From contig CM082580.2 of the NCBI GenBank assembly GCA_040954595.2, positions 13,268,001 through 13,332,000 of the forward strand: a DNA stretch of 64,000 nucleotides, written 5' to 3'. Below are positions 49,382 through 61,621 of the stretch, piece by piece. Below the pieces are notes generated by a model, which was given only the letters and a program-made list of their open reading frames with translations, had not been told where the DNA came from and made no database searches. The position numbers and the translations under genes are program-made. The DNA comes from Balanoglossus misakiensis (lineage: Eukaryota; Hemichordata). Numbering within the stretch: the stretch's first letter is position 1; each line of letters starts with the position of its first letter.

Positions 49382-49634
49382 GAAGTGGCTCACTTATAAT
49401 CATGACTTTAGTCTCTGTTGTGTTTAGTTTTCATGTGTGCAACTACGAGGCTGTTAAGACGATTTCCTGGTTGTTCCAGAGTACGCCCTCTTGAGTATAA
49501 ATGCGACAATTACTGCTAACCAGCTCTGCAGCAAGCAACGCGAATAAGTCATGCTCTGCAAATGCACATGCTAACCAAGCCAACTACATTGTATGACCAA
49601 TACCATGAAATAGAAAGTCGCTTTTCTATCAACA

Positions 49635-49643
49635 GCGCCATCT
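49635..49643 (-). promoter_or_regulatory. CTCF-like core between BICRA and ONECUT
   Basis: Reading the minus strand, CTAGATGGCGCTGTT contains AGATGGCGC, the CTCF core. The flanking aacagcgcca (49631-49640) is repeated inverted as tggcgctgtt at 49689-49698. The position, in the gap between a broadly expressed gene and a developmental regulator, fits an insulator, but that is inference. Confidence 0.35.
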
Positions 49644-49699
49644 AGACACTGTGCAAAAAAACAAAGTACTGACAGAAAGAAAAATCGCTGGCGCTGTTT

Positions 49700-52600
49700 A
49701 CTTTAATGACGCCACGCACGAGTGGGAGTCACTAATGGCCTGGCTGGACAAGTCATGGTTGGACTGAATAAAAAGTCAATTGCCTTCCGCCAATTTAGAA
49801 CAGTCAATTATTTCTGTATCCATCAAGCTTGATTGACAGTTGGTGTCGAATCAAGACTCAGTATTTTTCGGCACAGTAGCCAGAAACACTTGGCATTTTG
49901 ACACGCTCTTTGAAACAATGTAATACATTGCAAATTTTAGAATTATTGCTTTTGTCGCTTTACTTGATGCAAATACCACTGTTCCGTTGAAACATTAATT
50001 TCATATCTGAAATGACTCGTATGGGTGCTGACACTTTTATAACCCCAAAACAGAGCTGCTATCCCTACATATATGATGTCTTGACAAGAAAACTATATTT
50101 TGCATATATTTTAATCCAATACAGAAAAAATGCCAAATATATACAGATCACACCAACTCTGAGAAAACATACACAAAAGAAATATATCCATTTGTTGAAG
50201 AACCATCAAATAAAGTTCTCTTGGTGATGCCACAAATCAAAATAACACCTCATGGAAAACTAAAAACCGTCAGCAGCACACACAAAAAACTAAAGTGGCA
50301 TTTCCTATGGCAGCTCACACAGACATAAAGGAGTGAAAATGCAAATATTGCGGAACTCAAGCCAAATTGCAAACTCCAAAACACTGGTGTAAAGAAAAAA
50401 ATAAACAACAACAACACGGGGGGAGTCACTCCTATTGAAAATATATTGCATACTGTGGTTTACAGTACAGAATGGGCAAGTACAATGGATTGGTGTGACA
50501 CCCCCTGTTGACTGGTTAGTATTGCACACCGCAAACTTAGTGAAGCACACACACAGCTGCACAAGATCAGCAACTAGTCTACTGAAAGCATCCCCTGCAT
50601 TTATTTTGTACAATGTAGCTTTGATAAAAATTTCCTGAAAATTGCCACCAAAAAATATCTTGGAGAAAATTATTGCAAAATGTTCAGCTCTCCTGTTCAA
50701 CACCTGAAATATACACATCAAACCGACCGAACTCAGAGGCTGACATTTTAAATCCATAAAAGGAAGTTCATTTTCATACATTTCCATATATGGAAATGTA
50801 CTAGAACATTTGAAGACTGATTAGCCAATCAGCTTTGGGGAGCTTTCATTCTACATAAGCATATATACAGGCAATGTAAAGCTAAGTCTACGGCAAAACG
50901 TTGTAAAATTCTGGCCAACAAAACTCAAAATTATCAAATATACTCAAAAAATAACTCTTCAAATGGACCGGAATGATAAAAACAGGATATATTGCACAAA
51001 CCACACACATAATCCCTATTTCTTGGGAAAGAAAACATCTTGGTAAAATTTGATACTGTTTAGCTAAAACATGATTGGTCCTCCTCATACCTTATGCAAA
51101 TGATATTCCAAGAAATTAAAGACAGAAGATTTAAGAAATTAAGAGCATTTTGACATTTTATGAATAACAATTTTGAAAATAAGATTTTCAAGAATGAAAT
51201 TTTGGGTTCACTTTTTTAAATTTTAACCCCAATGCAGTATGCTTGTATTTACAGTAATACTAGCAAACAAACTACACAAGTTTCATCCTTGCTCCAACAA
51301 CATGCAATACGAGCTCATTATTTCTGACTCATAATTTTCCCCTTTTTTTCTAAAATGCTAAAAATTAGACCAGCCTCGCACAACGGAGGAAGAAATGAAT
51401 TGATATGATTGAATGAGAGTCAAATATCTGTTGTTTATCTTCAAAATAACTGGTCAAACTAAGGTCTTTGATGAATAAGTAATTTGCATATATTAAAGGA
51501 TGTCTGTACAAAAGGTTGCACACAAAAATCGACAACGCACACTAATTTTAACAACAGCAACAACACTACCAAAACATACAAGCTTGATACACACACAAAT
51601 ATTATATATATATATTTTTTCACTTTTTTGGAGTATTCTAGAAAAAAGTGTATGAAGAGTAAAAATCAGCATATGAAAGGGAGGATTGAGTCTTGCGTTT
51701 GATTTGGAGACTATCTGCCGGCTTTGATGCGTGGCCAGCTGTATTCACAAGAAGCGTACTTGATTAGAAACTGTCAGAAAGCTGCAGATTTTATGCGCCT
51801 AATCTGCTATAGAGAAAGAAGCTGGTGTTGAGATGAGATGACACTTGACTGACTTTCACACAAAAAATATGCAGGTAACGACACAAAAGGAAACAAACCA
51901 TTTCTATGTTGACTACGCAGAACACAAAAGGCTCGAAAAATAGTTATTTTTTTCTGAAGCCACCCTGCTGTTGTAGTTATATCCGATTATTTCTGTTTCA
52001 AACAAAACTGTTTTTCAAGTTAAGTAAAAACCTTAAAGCTGACTGTTTAGTATTCATAAACTGTAACATTTCATTAAGAATTAAGAGGAAGGTACTTCCA
52101 TATATGGTCACGATGATGCCATATTTGGAAAAGAAAATATATATGTATAATCATATAGTTAAGTACAGGAGTCACATAGAAGGAATTTCCAGACCATATT
52201 TGGAATGATAAGTCACAAACTGATAAAACATTATTTGAATATTCATACCCAATAGATATTTCATTGGCAATTTTTCTTCAGCAAACATATACACACAAAA
52301 TCTTAAATATATATATTCTAAAAGTAACAGTTCATTATTTTAAGTACTCTTTCAAAACTGAATGGCTCACTTTCAGGGAAAATGTGTTAAAATAACTTCT
52401 TCCTTTTCTGGATTAATGCTGGTTGGTATGGCAACTTATTCACGTAAGTACTTTGGCAGTAAAATGACATTTTGAAAAAGTCTCATTTTTTGTTGAAAAC
52501 TTAAATGTGTTTTGTTTTCACTTGCGACTAATTTTCTTGATTGGGTTCACCTCTGACGAGTTTTAAACTCACAGACTTAATTTGGGGGCCACTTTTTTGC

Positions 52601-54142
52601 ATCATTAATCAATTCAAATATTCTGACCAAATTTACCTCTGAATAAATTATCTGTAGTCCACAGATATGTTCGTTCACTTTTAATTTAATTTAGTTGAAC
52701 GATCTAAATTTAGTTTTCCCCGATGCAACCATGAATTTGGCAAATAATATCTTAACAAGCAGATATTAATCATTAGATTACATTTTTGTTCCTTACGGAT
52801 TATAATTTTTTGCAGGTTGATGAATTATAGTTTTACTTAGAGTCAAACTAGAAATAAATTATTGGCCAATCTCTTCCTCTTTCTCAAATTCTCCTTTCAG
52901 CGTTTCAAGAAAAAGAACACATTTTCCCTGAACGGCCATCCAACCATAAAAAACCTGTAATTTGAATATAATATATTCTGAAATCAACTTTTGAAAACAA
53001 CACACACTATGTTGAATTGTTCAACATATAAATAATTGTGACACACAACCTTAAAAACTAGCTTCATAGACTTGTTGGCAACAGTGCATGTAATTTGAAA
53101 GTGTCACACACTTTTGGCAGAGCCTACACTTCCTCTGATGGTTAAGTACAATGATGAAGTTATTTTGTTTGTTTTTTAAAATAACTGAAGAGATTGTTCT
53201 CATCAAATAAGAATCATGTTCTTCATTCTAAGCAGCTGAGCCATTTTTAACACTTTTAACTTCTGCAGTTTTTCTCTTGATCAAGAAAAATAACACTTCA
53301 CCAAACATACATCTGTGATCTGACCTCTCGATCTGGTCAACCTCTTTCTTGTATTATGGACTGGCTCATCTTTATGGACGTGAATTGGCTTGTTCCAATG
53401 AGCACGGAAGGCGGGGGACGGAAGGGGGAACAATGTTTGTTGTCCCTGAAGACAACAATCCCTGCACACGATATTTATCAATTTTTGGACACTGGAGGAA
53501 ATAAGCAAAACACATCAACCACAGCGCCTGTCTGTGTTGTGAACGGTGATGTCATTTCTTTCCTCCAATGGAAAATTAAAGCATTTCTAAAATACCCTAC
53601 TGGAACAACTGGGACGGAGATAGGGACGAACAACATTCACTGGAATATTGGAAGCAGCCAATTTGCTAAATCACAAAAAACAACAACAACACAACCTCAG
53701 TTCTTAAAACACAAAACCACAACAATCATTTCCCATCTTTGTCTTAATTATTACTGTCGACAGTACTTATCATAATGCACATTTTTTTGTATTTGTTTTG
53801 TTTCTTATCTTAATTTAACTATGGTGAGGTAGATGCAGAATTTCATTGATGTAGTAGGCACACGACTTGATATCTGAACTCAATCATCAATACTCCTTGC
53901 AGAATTTTTCTTTAATTTCTGCAGGAACACAACCCCAACTGTAATGTTCTTCCGGATTAAAAACTTTCATCATCTGCATCAGTTAAATCTTATAGGTTTC
54001 TTAGCAACAACAGAAGCATCCACGCGCGTATCACTTCTCAATCCCATGATGCATAGCTTTCATGTGTATTTTTTTCTTCATTTTGGACTTCTTCTTCAGA
54101 GTTTATTACTTGTAGGAATTATGGGTAACAGCTCGAATGCAA
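49700..54142 (-). other. ONECUT: ONECUT 3' UTR and BICRA-ONECUT intergenic sequence
   Basis: No coding exon is recognised. The sequence is AT-rich with A and T runs. Minus-strand AATAAA signals occur at about 54103-54108 (too close to the stop to be attractive) and about 50602-50607. The latter would give a ~3.5-kb 3' UTR, normal for ONECUT genes. I could not fix the transcript end. Confidence 0.4.
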
Positions 54143-54423
54143 TCATGCCTTCGCCGTGCTATTGTTGTTGTTTGTGTTGTTTGGGTCGTCTTGCCATTTG
54201 TCCAGCGACCGCCGCCTCGCATTCATGAAGAAGTTACTGACGGTACTGAGCTCAAGACCGAGCTGCTGCGCTATCGTGATCTGCATTTCTTTGGACGGTC
54301 TTTTGGTTTCTTTGAAGATAGCATGGAGGGTGCGGCGCTGAATGTCAGTGAATACAAGACGTGGCTTTTTTGGCATGTTTTGTTCTTGCGGGCTCTTTGC
54401 GTCTTCTTCCTTTTTCTTGCAAG
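54143..54423 (-). CDS. ONECUT: ONECUT/HNF6 terminal exon with homeodomain (partial gene)
   Basis: Acceptor atttttgcag precedes 54423; the exon enters in phase 1 and reads 93 codons to TGA at 54145-54143. It begins ACKKKEEDAK, then PKKPRLVFTDIQRRTLHAIF, RPSKEMQITIAQQLGLELST and VSNFFMNARRRSLDKWQDD. This is the divergent ONECUT homeodomain; helix 3 has Phe-Phe-Met (FFMNARRR) in place of the usual WFQNRR. Human ONECUT1 has the same split, ACKRKE... at the exon start, and also ends ...KA. ONECUT factors bind ATTGAT-type sites with a CUT domain plus this homeodomain and control neuronal, liver or pancreas fates in vertebrates and neural or ciliary-band genes elsewhere. The CUT-domain exon is not in the window and must lie beyond 64000. 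Confidence 0.98.
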
Positions 54424-57400
54424 CTGCAAAAATATCAAAAGAATGACAAGTGTTTAATTTGCTGGATTACAATTGTCAGCTCACTAACTGTACATATATC
54501 TTATCATTCTGTGAAATGAAAACACTATAGTTTCATCTCATGCTTTATAGGACACTGACGAACAGTGTCATGAAACAGAGAACATGAAACTGTAAAAATG
54601 ATGAATCATCACCATGTTAGCTCAGCTAGCTATTGTTCCTTTACATAGGAACAGACCTGCAACTTAGGTTCTACATGGAGTCATACATTAACACAACCTC
54701 CAAACTGAAATGAACTAAACTCACCAGAATCACACTATTTACTGCACTAAAAAACCCTTGTGTGAAAAATTAACCAACTGAATCATAACCAGACTGTCTG
54801 ACTGTCTATTTATAAATCAGAAATAAAAACTAATGTACTTGAAAAGAACATGCTCTAATAACCATCTTTTCAAATATCTACAAATAATGACGAGCCCTTC
54901 ACCAGGAAATAACATCACCTTACCAGTGCCCACCTCCACCAACACCACTACCTACAGACTTACACTTATTAACCTCCAAATATTATGAAGTTCACCCATT
55001 ACAATCTAGGAGAGAATATACCTATTATCCCATCACCTAAACCTAACCTTAAAAACCGATCTTATAACTTCACCATGCTATACCATTACCAATACATATT
55101 CATGCAAGAAACAGACCAAAAAAATTCACCGAAAATTAAAGTTTTCCCCAAAAGAATAGAAAGGTATTCAGATGAGAAGAATACTTGTGAAGTAAACACT
55201 GGAATCTGAGTGATGCTATTTCTAGATGAAATATCTTCACAGGCTATTAAATTGTATGTCCATATGGCATTGTATTAAAAGGGGGACATGCATGGATTTC
55301 AAATGTGAAAGGAAAAAACAAACTGAGGTTGGACGTTTGACATCGACAATCCGGTTGTCTAACCTACTGTCTCCTCTGATTTAATGTAGCGTAAAGACAC
55401 CAGATGGTGTAAATTTGTTCATCAAAATAATTTCACAGTGGTATTAATTGTCCACTGTATATCAGAGTAGAATAATATGTAGGAATAAAATTCAACATCG
55501 ATCAAATAAAAATACTGACATGCATTTTCTTAAGGATGGATCAAGAATATTTTCAGCATACACATTTAATCCCAGTGAGAGAGAGACAGGAAAAAAAATT
55601 AGAACAAAAAAACTAAATAATGGTAAGATATTGACTGATTCAATGAATGAATGAAGATTGTGAATTCTGAGCCTGGTTAAGCCAGTTAAGCTCAGGGTTC
55701 TAGTGATGAGAGAGAAGATAGAAATTGTAAAAATTTTCACCTTTGACAAGCATGTGGCCAGTCGAATTATAGCAAGAGAAATCCTTGGACACTTTACTGT
55801 GAGCTTTTGAGAGAAAGAGAGAAAGAAGGGAAAATTAATGGGAATATCATACAACACTGGGTAGCTTCAGGGAGGAACGTTTTCCCTTTTTTGTTATAAA
55901 AAAAACAGTCTATTACAATGCATGCTGGGAGAAGTGGGAAGATTTGGACTTCTGCAAAGCTGTGTGCGATCTCATTTGAATTGACTCAGCTGTGTTGGGT
56001 TCCTTTTAGCAAGCGCTTTGCTGACGACAAACACCATCTCTAGGGTGTTTATTCAAAACTGGAAAATGGACACTGGACGACTTAAATACTTTTATTCAAC
56101 AATTTCCTGAATGTGTATGCATGTAATTTCAGATAGTCTGTCAGGCGACGAGGTCCAGAAAAGAAAAGGAATTGTGATCTCTCCTTGGGGAGGGGTCACC
56201 AATTCCCACCCTGACCAAAACTGTCAAAATTCATCTCCTATATTTTTTTTCATCGCCATTAAACTTTTATATGATATGTTCAGCTCCAACAGAAACTCGC
56301 TAAAAATGTCTGTCGTAAATTAGCCTGAGAGAATGTTTTTTGGCACTTAATATCAGTTGTCTGACCCACAGATCCAGACACCTGTCAATGTGTCTTCCAA
56401 TTCAAATCCATTGTCTTCTCTCATCGTTCTTGTTTAAAAATTAATCAGTAAAAAATTTGATCTCTCTTTTTCTGGTTCCTTCTTTCGGGCACCCTTCATC
56501 ATATTAATTTATAAAGCACAGAACTATCTCTCCCTCCCCCCTCATCTCCTCCCATACCTGCCCCACTAATTAACACATTTCGTTTTGCTAATTTACAATT
56601 TCCCTTCAGCTAGTACTGAGGAGTCAAGTACAGAAGGATAAAGTGAGTGCAGAGAAAGAGAGAGAGAGAAAGAGACAGAGAGACAGAGCGTTTGGCTTCA
56701 TCACACGCTAATTATCTTACAATGAATCACTCTTCATCGCATGTCAGAACCAGCTGTCGTTTGGAGCCACTTTCTCTCAGCTAAATTCATCCCAGCCTCT
56801 GTCAATCTCTCTAGCTCAAATCTCAAATATCACCACTAAAGGATATTGCACTGACACAGTTGGAAATCAGGACGAGGGCCGCCAAAGATACGCTCTGCAC
56901 AAACGCCAACAGTACACACAAGTACCCACTGCTCACAAGCAACAGTACCTTAATTCCCACCATCTATGATTCCACAAATCCATCTCTGAATACAGTACAC
57001 GCTTGTTTTACTTGCACATATACAAGTTCTAGATACATGCTTTTGGTCACAAACTACAAGATTTCACGACAAAGCCACCTACAAATGATGTGCAAGTTTT
57101 ATTACAGCTACAAAGCTTACATTTATAAAGCTATGTGAACTCCTATTTGGCTATAGCTATTTCATTGAGCAAGTACAGAAATAAATTGTAAAGAATATTT
57201 GGAGAACCCATGTCCTCTTAATGTTCTGCAATTGTCTCTTAAACACTTCAAATCCTAGTCAACATCATAAAATTTTAGCAATAACCTGATCTTTTTAAAC
57301 AGAAGCTCTAATATCGTTCCCTTGTAAACATTAAAGCAAAGTACTCGTACATTTTTCATGGTTTTGACACAGGCCTATACATACATGTAACTGTCATTCA

Positions 57401-60400
57401 GTGAACAAATACAGGGCTGTACTACGTCTGTAACACACTTGCAGTGTGAAAAACTCATTGACCGGAGGTTTTTTTTTTGCAAATTTTATTGGAGATCAAT
57501 AGATGAGTGAAAAAGATCTGTAAATGGCAGGATTTGATTTTCTAGGGTCACTCCATTCAACATTTACTGCTCTGTTGCATTTTGACCTGGCTTACCTAGA
57601 AAAAGTTGGAATTAAAAAAAAATGGCACAGTTTTTGCGGACCAAGATGACACACCGTATTTGATGAGTAAATATTTTGCCGGAAATGTACACTGCTTAAT
57701 AAATTTTTAGCACAGTGGTAGTAAACCTTTCTACAGACAAAGATTATCTGCTTTATCTGTCTGGCGAAAAAATGTACAATTTTTTACAGAACTGCTGGGC
57801 TAGGGGTGTTTGGATGGTAAAACTATTTTCAGTGACAGTTGAGGCTTCCTTTTACGGTTGCTATGGCTTAGCATTCTTGGGAGTTTGATCATATGTGGGT
57901 ATTAGGATGACAAAGGCGTGCATCTTTTCCAAAATTAGTCCCTTTGACAGAGCCTGAATGGCGGTGGCTCTAAAGACAAAAGGAGAAGAAGAGGCAAAAC
58001 ACACGACAATACCCGAGGTGATCTATTATTGATGAGCAACAGACTGCTGCACACAAAACGCTGACAATATAAGATGGCCAATACTCTCTCATCTCACCTA
58101 ATGCCACAACAATGCAACCGCAGAAGAAACAAAAACAAAACAAAAGCGGTGGCGGTCAAAGTATTCTAAAGTCAACTCTCAGGAAAAACGACATATGTGG
58201 ACAGACAGACACAATGTGGCCTTTCTGGTAATCCCAACATCTGTTTGGAAACGGACAAAAACAGATACGCCTATTAAGAGATGGTCATTCTAGAGAGAGT
58301 CACATGATCTTACTAATTGTTACACTCTTGTGTGTTTTGTTTTTCACAATTGCTGTGAATGAAGAGAGAACTGCGGTCTTGTGTTCCTGTTTTTTTCACT
58401 CAATTGGTGTTTTCTTCAGGTTTCATTTGAAGTGTTTCATTCTATACTGCCAAAATATTTTTCTAAAATGTCACTGAGACAGACATCATCTGTTTAAATA
58501 CAATTCCAGGCTGCAATTAACACAAAGAACTAAAAATATACATTTTCTGGATAGCTAACAGTACAACTATTTACTCTAAAGTAAATGTTTAAAACAATAT
58601 TTTGGAATAGTTTAAGCATCTATGTGCTGGACACTCGGCAGAAAAAATAAGGAAACGTAATGTTTGAAAATGACATATTTTTTACAGTTTGATATTAAAA
58701 GTGCTGTTCATCTGAAAGTTTCCTTGTTGGATATTTAACTGGCGGGATTTGGTTGCCACAAAAGAGATGGTTAATTAATACATTTCCCACTGTAATCCAA
58801 TTTCGTTCTCTCAAATGAACATCTGTCTATCATGAAGGCATTACTGGCAGCCAAATACGGACAAAAAATGGCTGGGAGAGACAAATCGTCAAAAGGAGCA
58901 AAATTGAATTATAGGGAGTGGGGGATACATAGGCTGATTAGCATTACATCAGTCTGCTTGAAAGCTACAAATCCGCAAACAATACCGGTGTTTCTGTGTT
59001 GTCATCATGTAATCTAGTAACAGCCAACCACTTAGCCTGGCATATTGTTTTTATTTGGAAATTACTCACTTTTCCTTTGTTCCGTTTTAATGCAATAATG
59101 TTTTCGAGCGATGCACTCTCTCTTAAGACACAATCAGCATGTTTTGTTCTGTGTCATTGAACATTTCTAAATGGATGTTATGGGGGAGCCAGTTTTTTTT
59201 CCAGCTCCATATTTAATTGAGTGTCGGAATTCAATTGTATTCTTTTTTTCTCATAATTGGCTTTGACTGAAAAAATGCTCCGGAAAAATAAGACAATCTC
59301 TTTTGGCAACAAAAACAGTAATTTCCACGCTATGAGACCTTCTGTACCCCTTTTCCCAACAGGACATTTTGCGCCAATAAAAATCATCCTGAAATTACAA
59401 AGTCATCCCTGAAATGCAATTCTTTCTGATAGCGCCCATGACAAGGCAACTTGTTAAAAATTTCGACAAGGGAAGAACTTCGGAATATCAAAGAGTAATT
59501 AAAATCTTAAAAGTAAATGTCAGGCGGCAAGGTAACTCGATGAGGATTAGTTTTAATCAACTTGGGGATTTCGGGTACAGCTGACACCCCAGACTGTATG
59601 CATCTTAATTTGTTTTTGGCAGAATACAGAAGTTCCCAGAACATGGCTTCTATGGACGAAATACAAAATACTGAAAATTTGACGATGCAAACAGTAGCTT
59701 TTGCTTCAGAAAGACTTTGTTTAAATTTTTTTAATTATTGAGACATCATGGAATTTAACAATTTTATTCCTTGATTACCAAACACATATTTGGGCAAAAC
59801 AACCAGATTATTAATACCATGTAAAACTACAGAAAATGTGAACATAAACAGGTCATAACTTCCCGGTTTTAATAATCGACAGGAGCCAAAAATATTCATC
59901 AAATGAGGACTTCTGACCTAAAGTGCACCAAAACCAGCAGTATATACAAGTAGGTGTGTTTGCTAGCATGTTGCAACACAGCAACTGACCAAATAAACTC
60001 TCTTTTGGAGTGTTCTCTAGGTTTGTATAGTTAATGCCAAATTTGGTTCTTTCCCAGTGAATGGTGACATTAGTTTGATCACCTGGATGGGAAATCACCC
60101 TGACAATACTTATTTCAGAGAAGGGATGACATCACAATGTTTCAAGATCACAGAGACGGAACAGAAACTATGGGCTTGGAGGTTTGGATATGTGCTGTGA
60201 TACTAAGGTGTCATAGATATCTAAATAAAATAAAGAAATAATGTTAATTTATACAAACAAATTAATTTTTAATATTTCTTTTATTATGTCTTCATCCTGT
60301 ATCGATTAATAAAATTTAGCTCTGTATCCAAAATATGTCAGTTCTGCCCCTCCTTTTAAAAACATGTTTTCACCAATATGGATACAATTTTTTAACAAAT

Positions 60401-60819
60401 TCCTTACATACACTTGCACTGTTTGAAACATTTTTTCATAAATTTCAAACTGGTTACACCTTTGTCATTTTCTAAATGATATACATCAATTTGTGTAAGC
60501 TAAATCTCTTTACAAAATTACATGCATTTGTTAAAACAATGAGTCAAATGGTTTTTAATCCCCAAATACATCATTGGAGGGTTGAACAAAATCGGCTTAC
60601 ATCTTGTAGGAAATCCCCTTTAATTGCTGGTCATGTGGTTTTTAAGTGATTTTTCATAAACAATATCCTGGAAAGATAGAAGAATATTATCCCCTGTGAG
60701 GTGGTGGGAAAACGTACCACAGGGCTATCCTTTCTGTTTTGTTTTGAGAAGGGTTTATAAAATATGTCATGTGTGCTGTGCGGCACACAGACTGAAAAAT
60801 AATCCCCAGTAAGACCTCA

Positions 60820-61140
60820 AAAAGCGACTGAAGATTAGTAAACCGAACGGCAGCTCGCTAATTACTGGACAAACAGTTACTGCTGGCTTGAGCCGAGAAT
60901 TAAATCCCAAACTACAACACTGGAAAACTAACACCCCCCCCCCCCTCCTCCCTGTATTTCATTCCCATCGAAAAGGGGGAGGGGGAAGGGAGTCGGAAAA
61001 TCCTGATGCATGCTGGGTAACAACCCATTGATTTTGCACCTGTTTTTTGAAGTAATGCAGCACAAAGGTTTTATCTAAATGAATAATGAGTTTGAAGCAG
61101 TCAGAGTAACGCCTAACCAATTACTCTGATATTATCTCAG
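60820..61140. promoter_or_regulatory. Candidate enhancer island in ONECUT intron
   Basis: Within AT-rich intron this stretch has mixed composition and clustered sites: gctaattactgg, agattagtaaacc, cccattgattttgc and ccaattactctgat, plus atgcatgctgggtaac. TAAT cores and an ATTGATTT (ONECUT-like) site are seen directly; enhancer function is inference, and conservation would decide. Confidence 0.25.
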
Positions 61141-61613
61141 TGACAAATCAAACTACAATGGTGAGGGAGGCAAGGAGGGAAAGGAGGTTAGGTGGGGGGA
61201 CACCGGTTTTATTCATCTATATGGAGGAAGGAAGGACCCCTCCCCAACAGTTTACATTTCCCCGTTCCAAAATTCTTTTGTGTCTTGATGATAATTATTG
61301 TGCTGAACTTTCAATAGTGTCAAACGTTTTCTTCCAATTACAAATGAAACATTTGTTTTTTTTCATACTTAAACTGTAATCAAGTGAGGATAGTATATTA
61401 GACATCGAAGCAACAGTGATGAGGCTGTGGCCATAGTTTTGTCAGTAATAAAATAAAAAGAAGAAAGTGACTTGAAGAAGCATTACATGATGCCACATTA
61501 CCATGGTGACAGCTTCACCCTCACAACACAAAATTTAATCACATATTTTGTTAACCCTCAAATAAAGTAAACTCACTTTTTCACCAATTCCCAGAAAAAT
61601 CTCACGACAAAGA

Positions 61614-61621
61614 ATTGATTA
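61614..61621 (+). promoter_or_regulatory. ONECUT-type binding site
   Basis: ATTGATTA matches the core of the ONECUT/HNF6 consensus (ATTGAYTW). It lies inside the gene's own intron, so autoregulation is possible, though a site this short is expected by chance. Confidence 0.2.

Larger units (their letters stand above)
47674..49400 (+). other. BICRA: BICRA 3' UTR region
   Basis: AT-rich sequence with no coding exon follows the BICRA stop. AATAAA signals occur at 47949-47954 (short form) and 49376-49381 (long form). The second is followed by a GT-rich stretch (gtctctgttgtgttta), as expected downstream of a cleavage site. A UTR of either ~0.3 or ~1.7 kb is inferred. Confidence 0.5.

Noticed and set aside
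54137-54457. 106-codon plus-strand frame over the ONECUT exon
   Set aside because: It is antisense to the unmistakable homeodomain.
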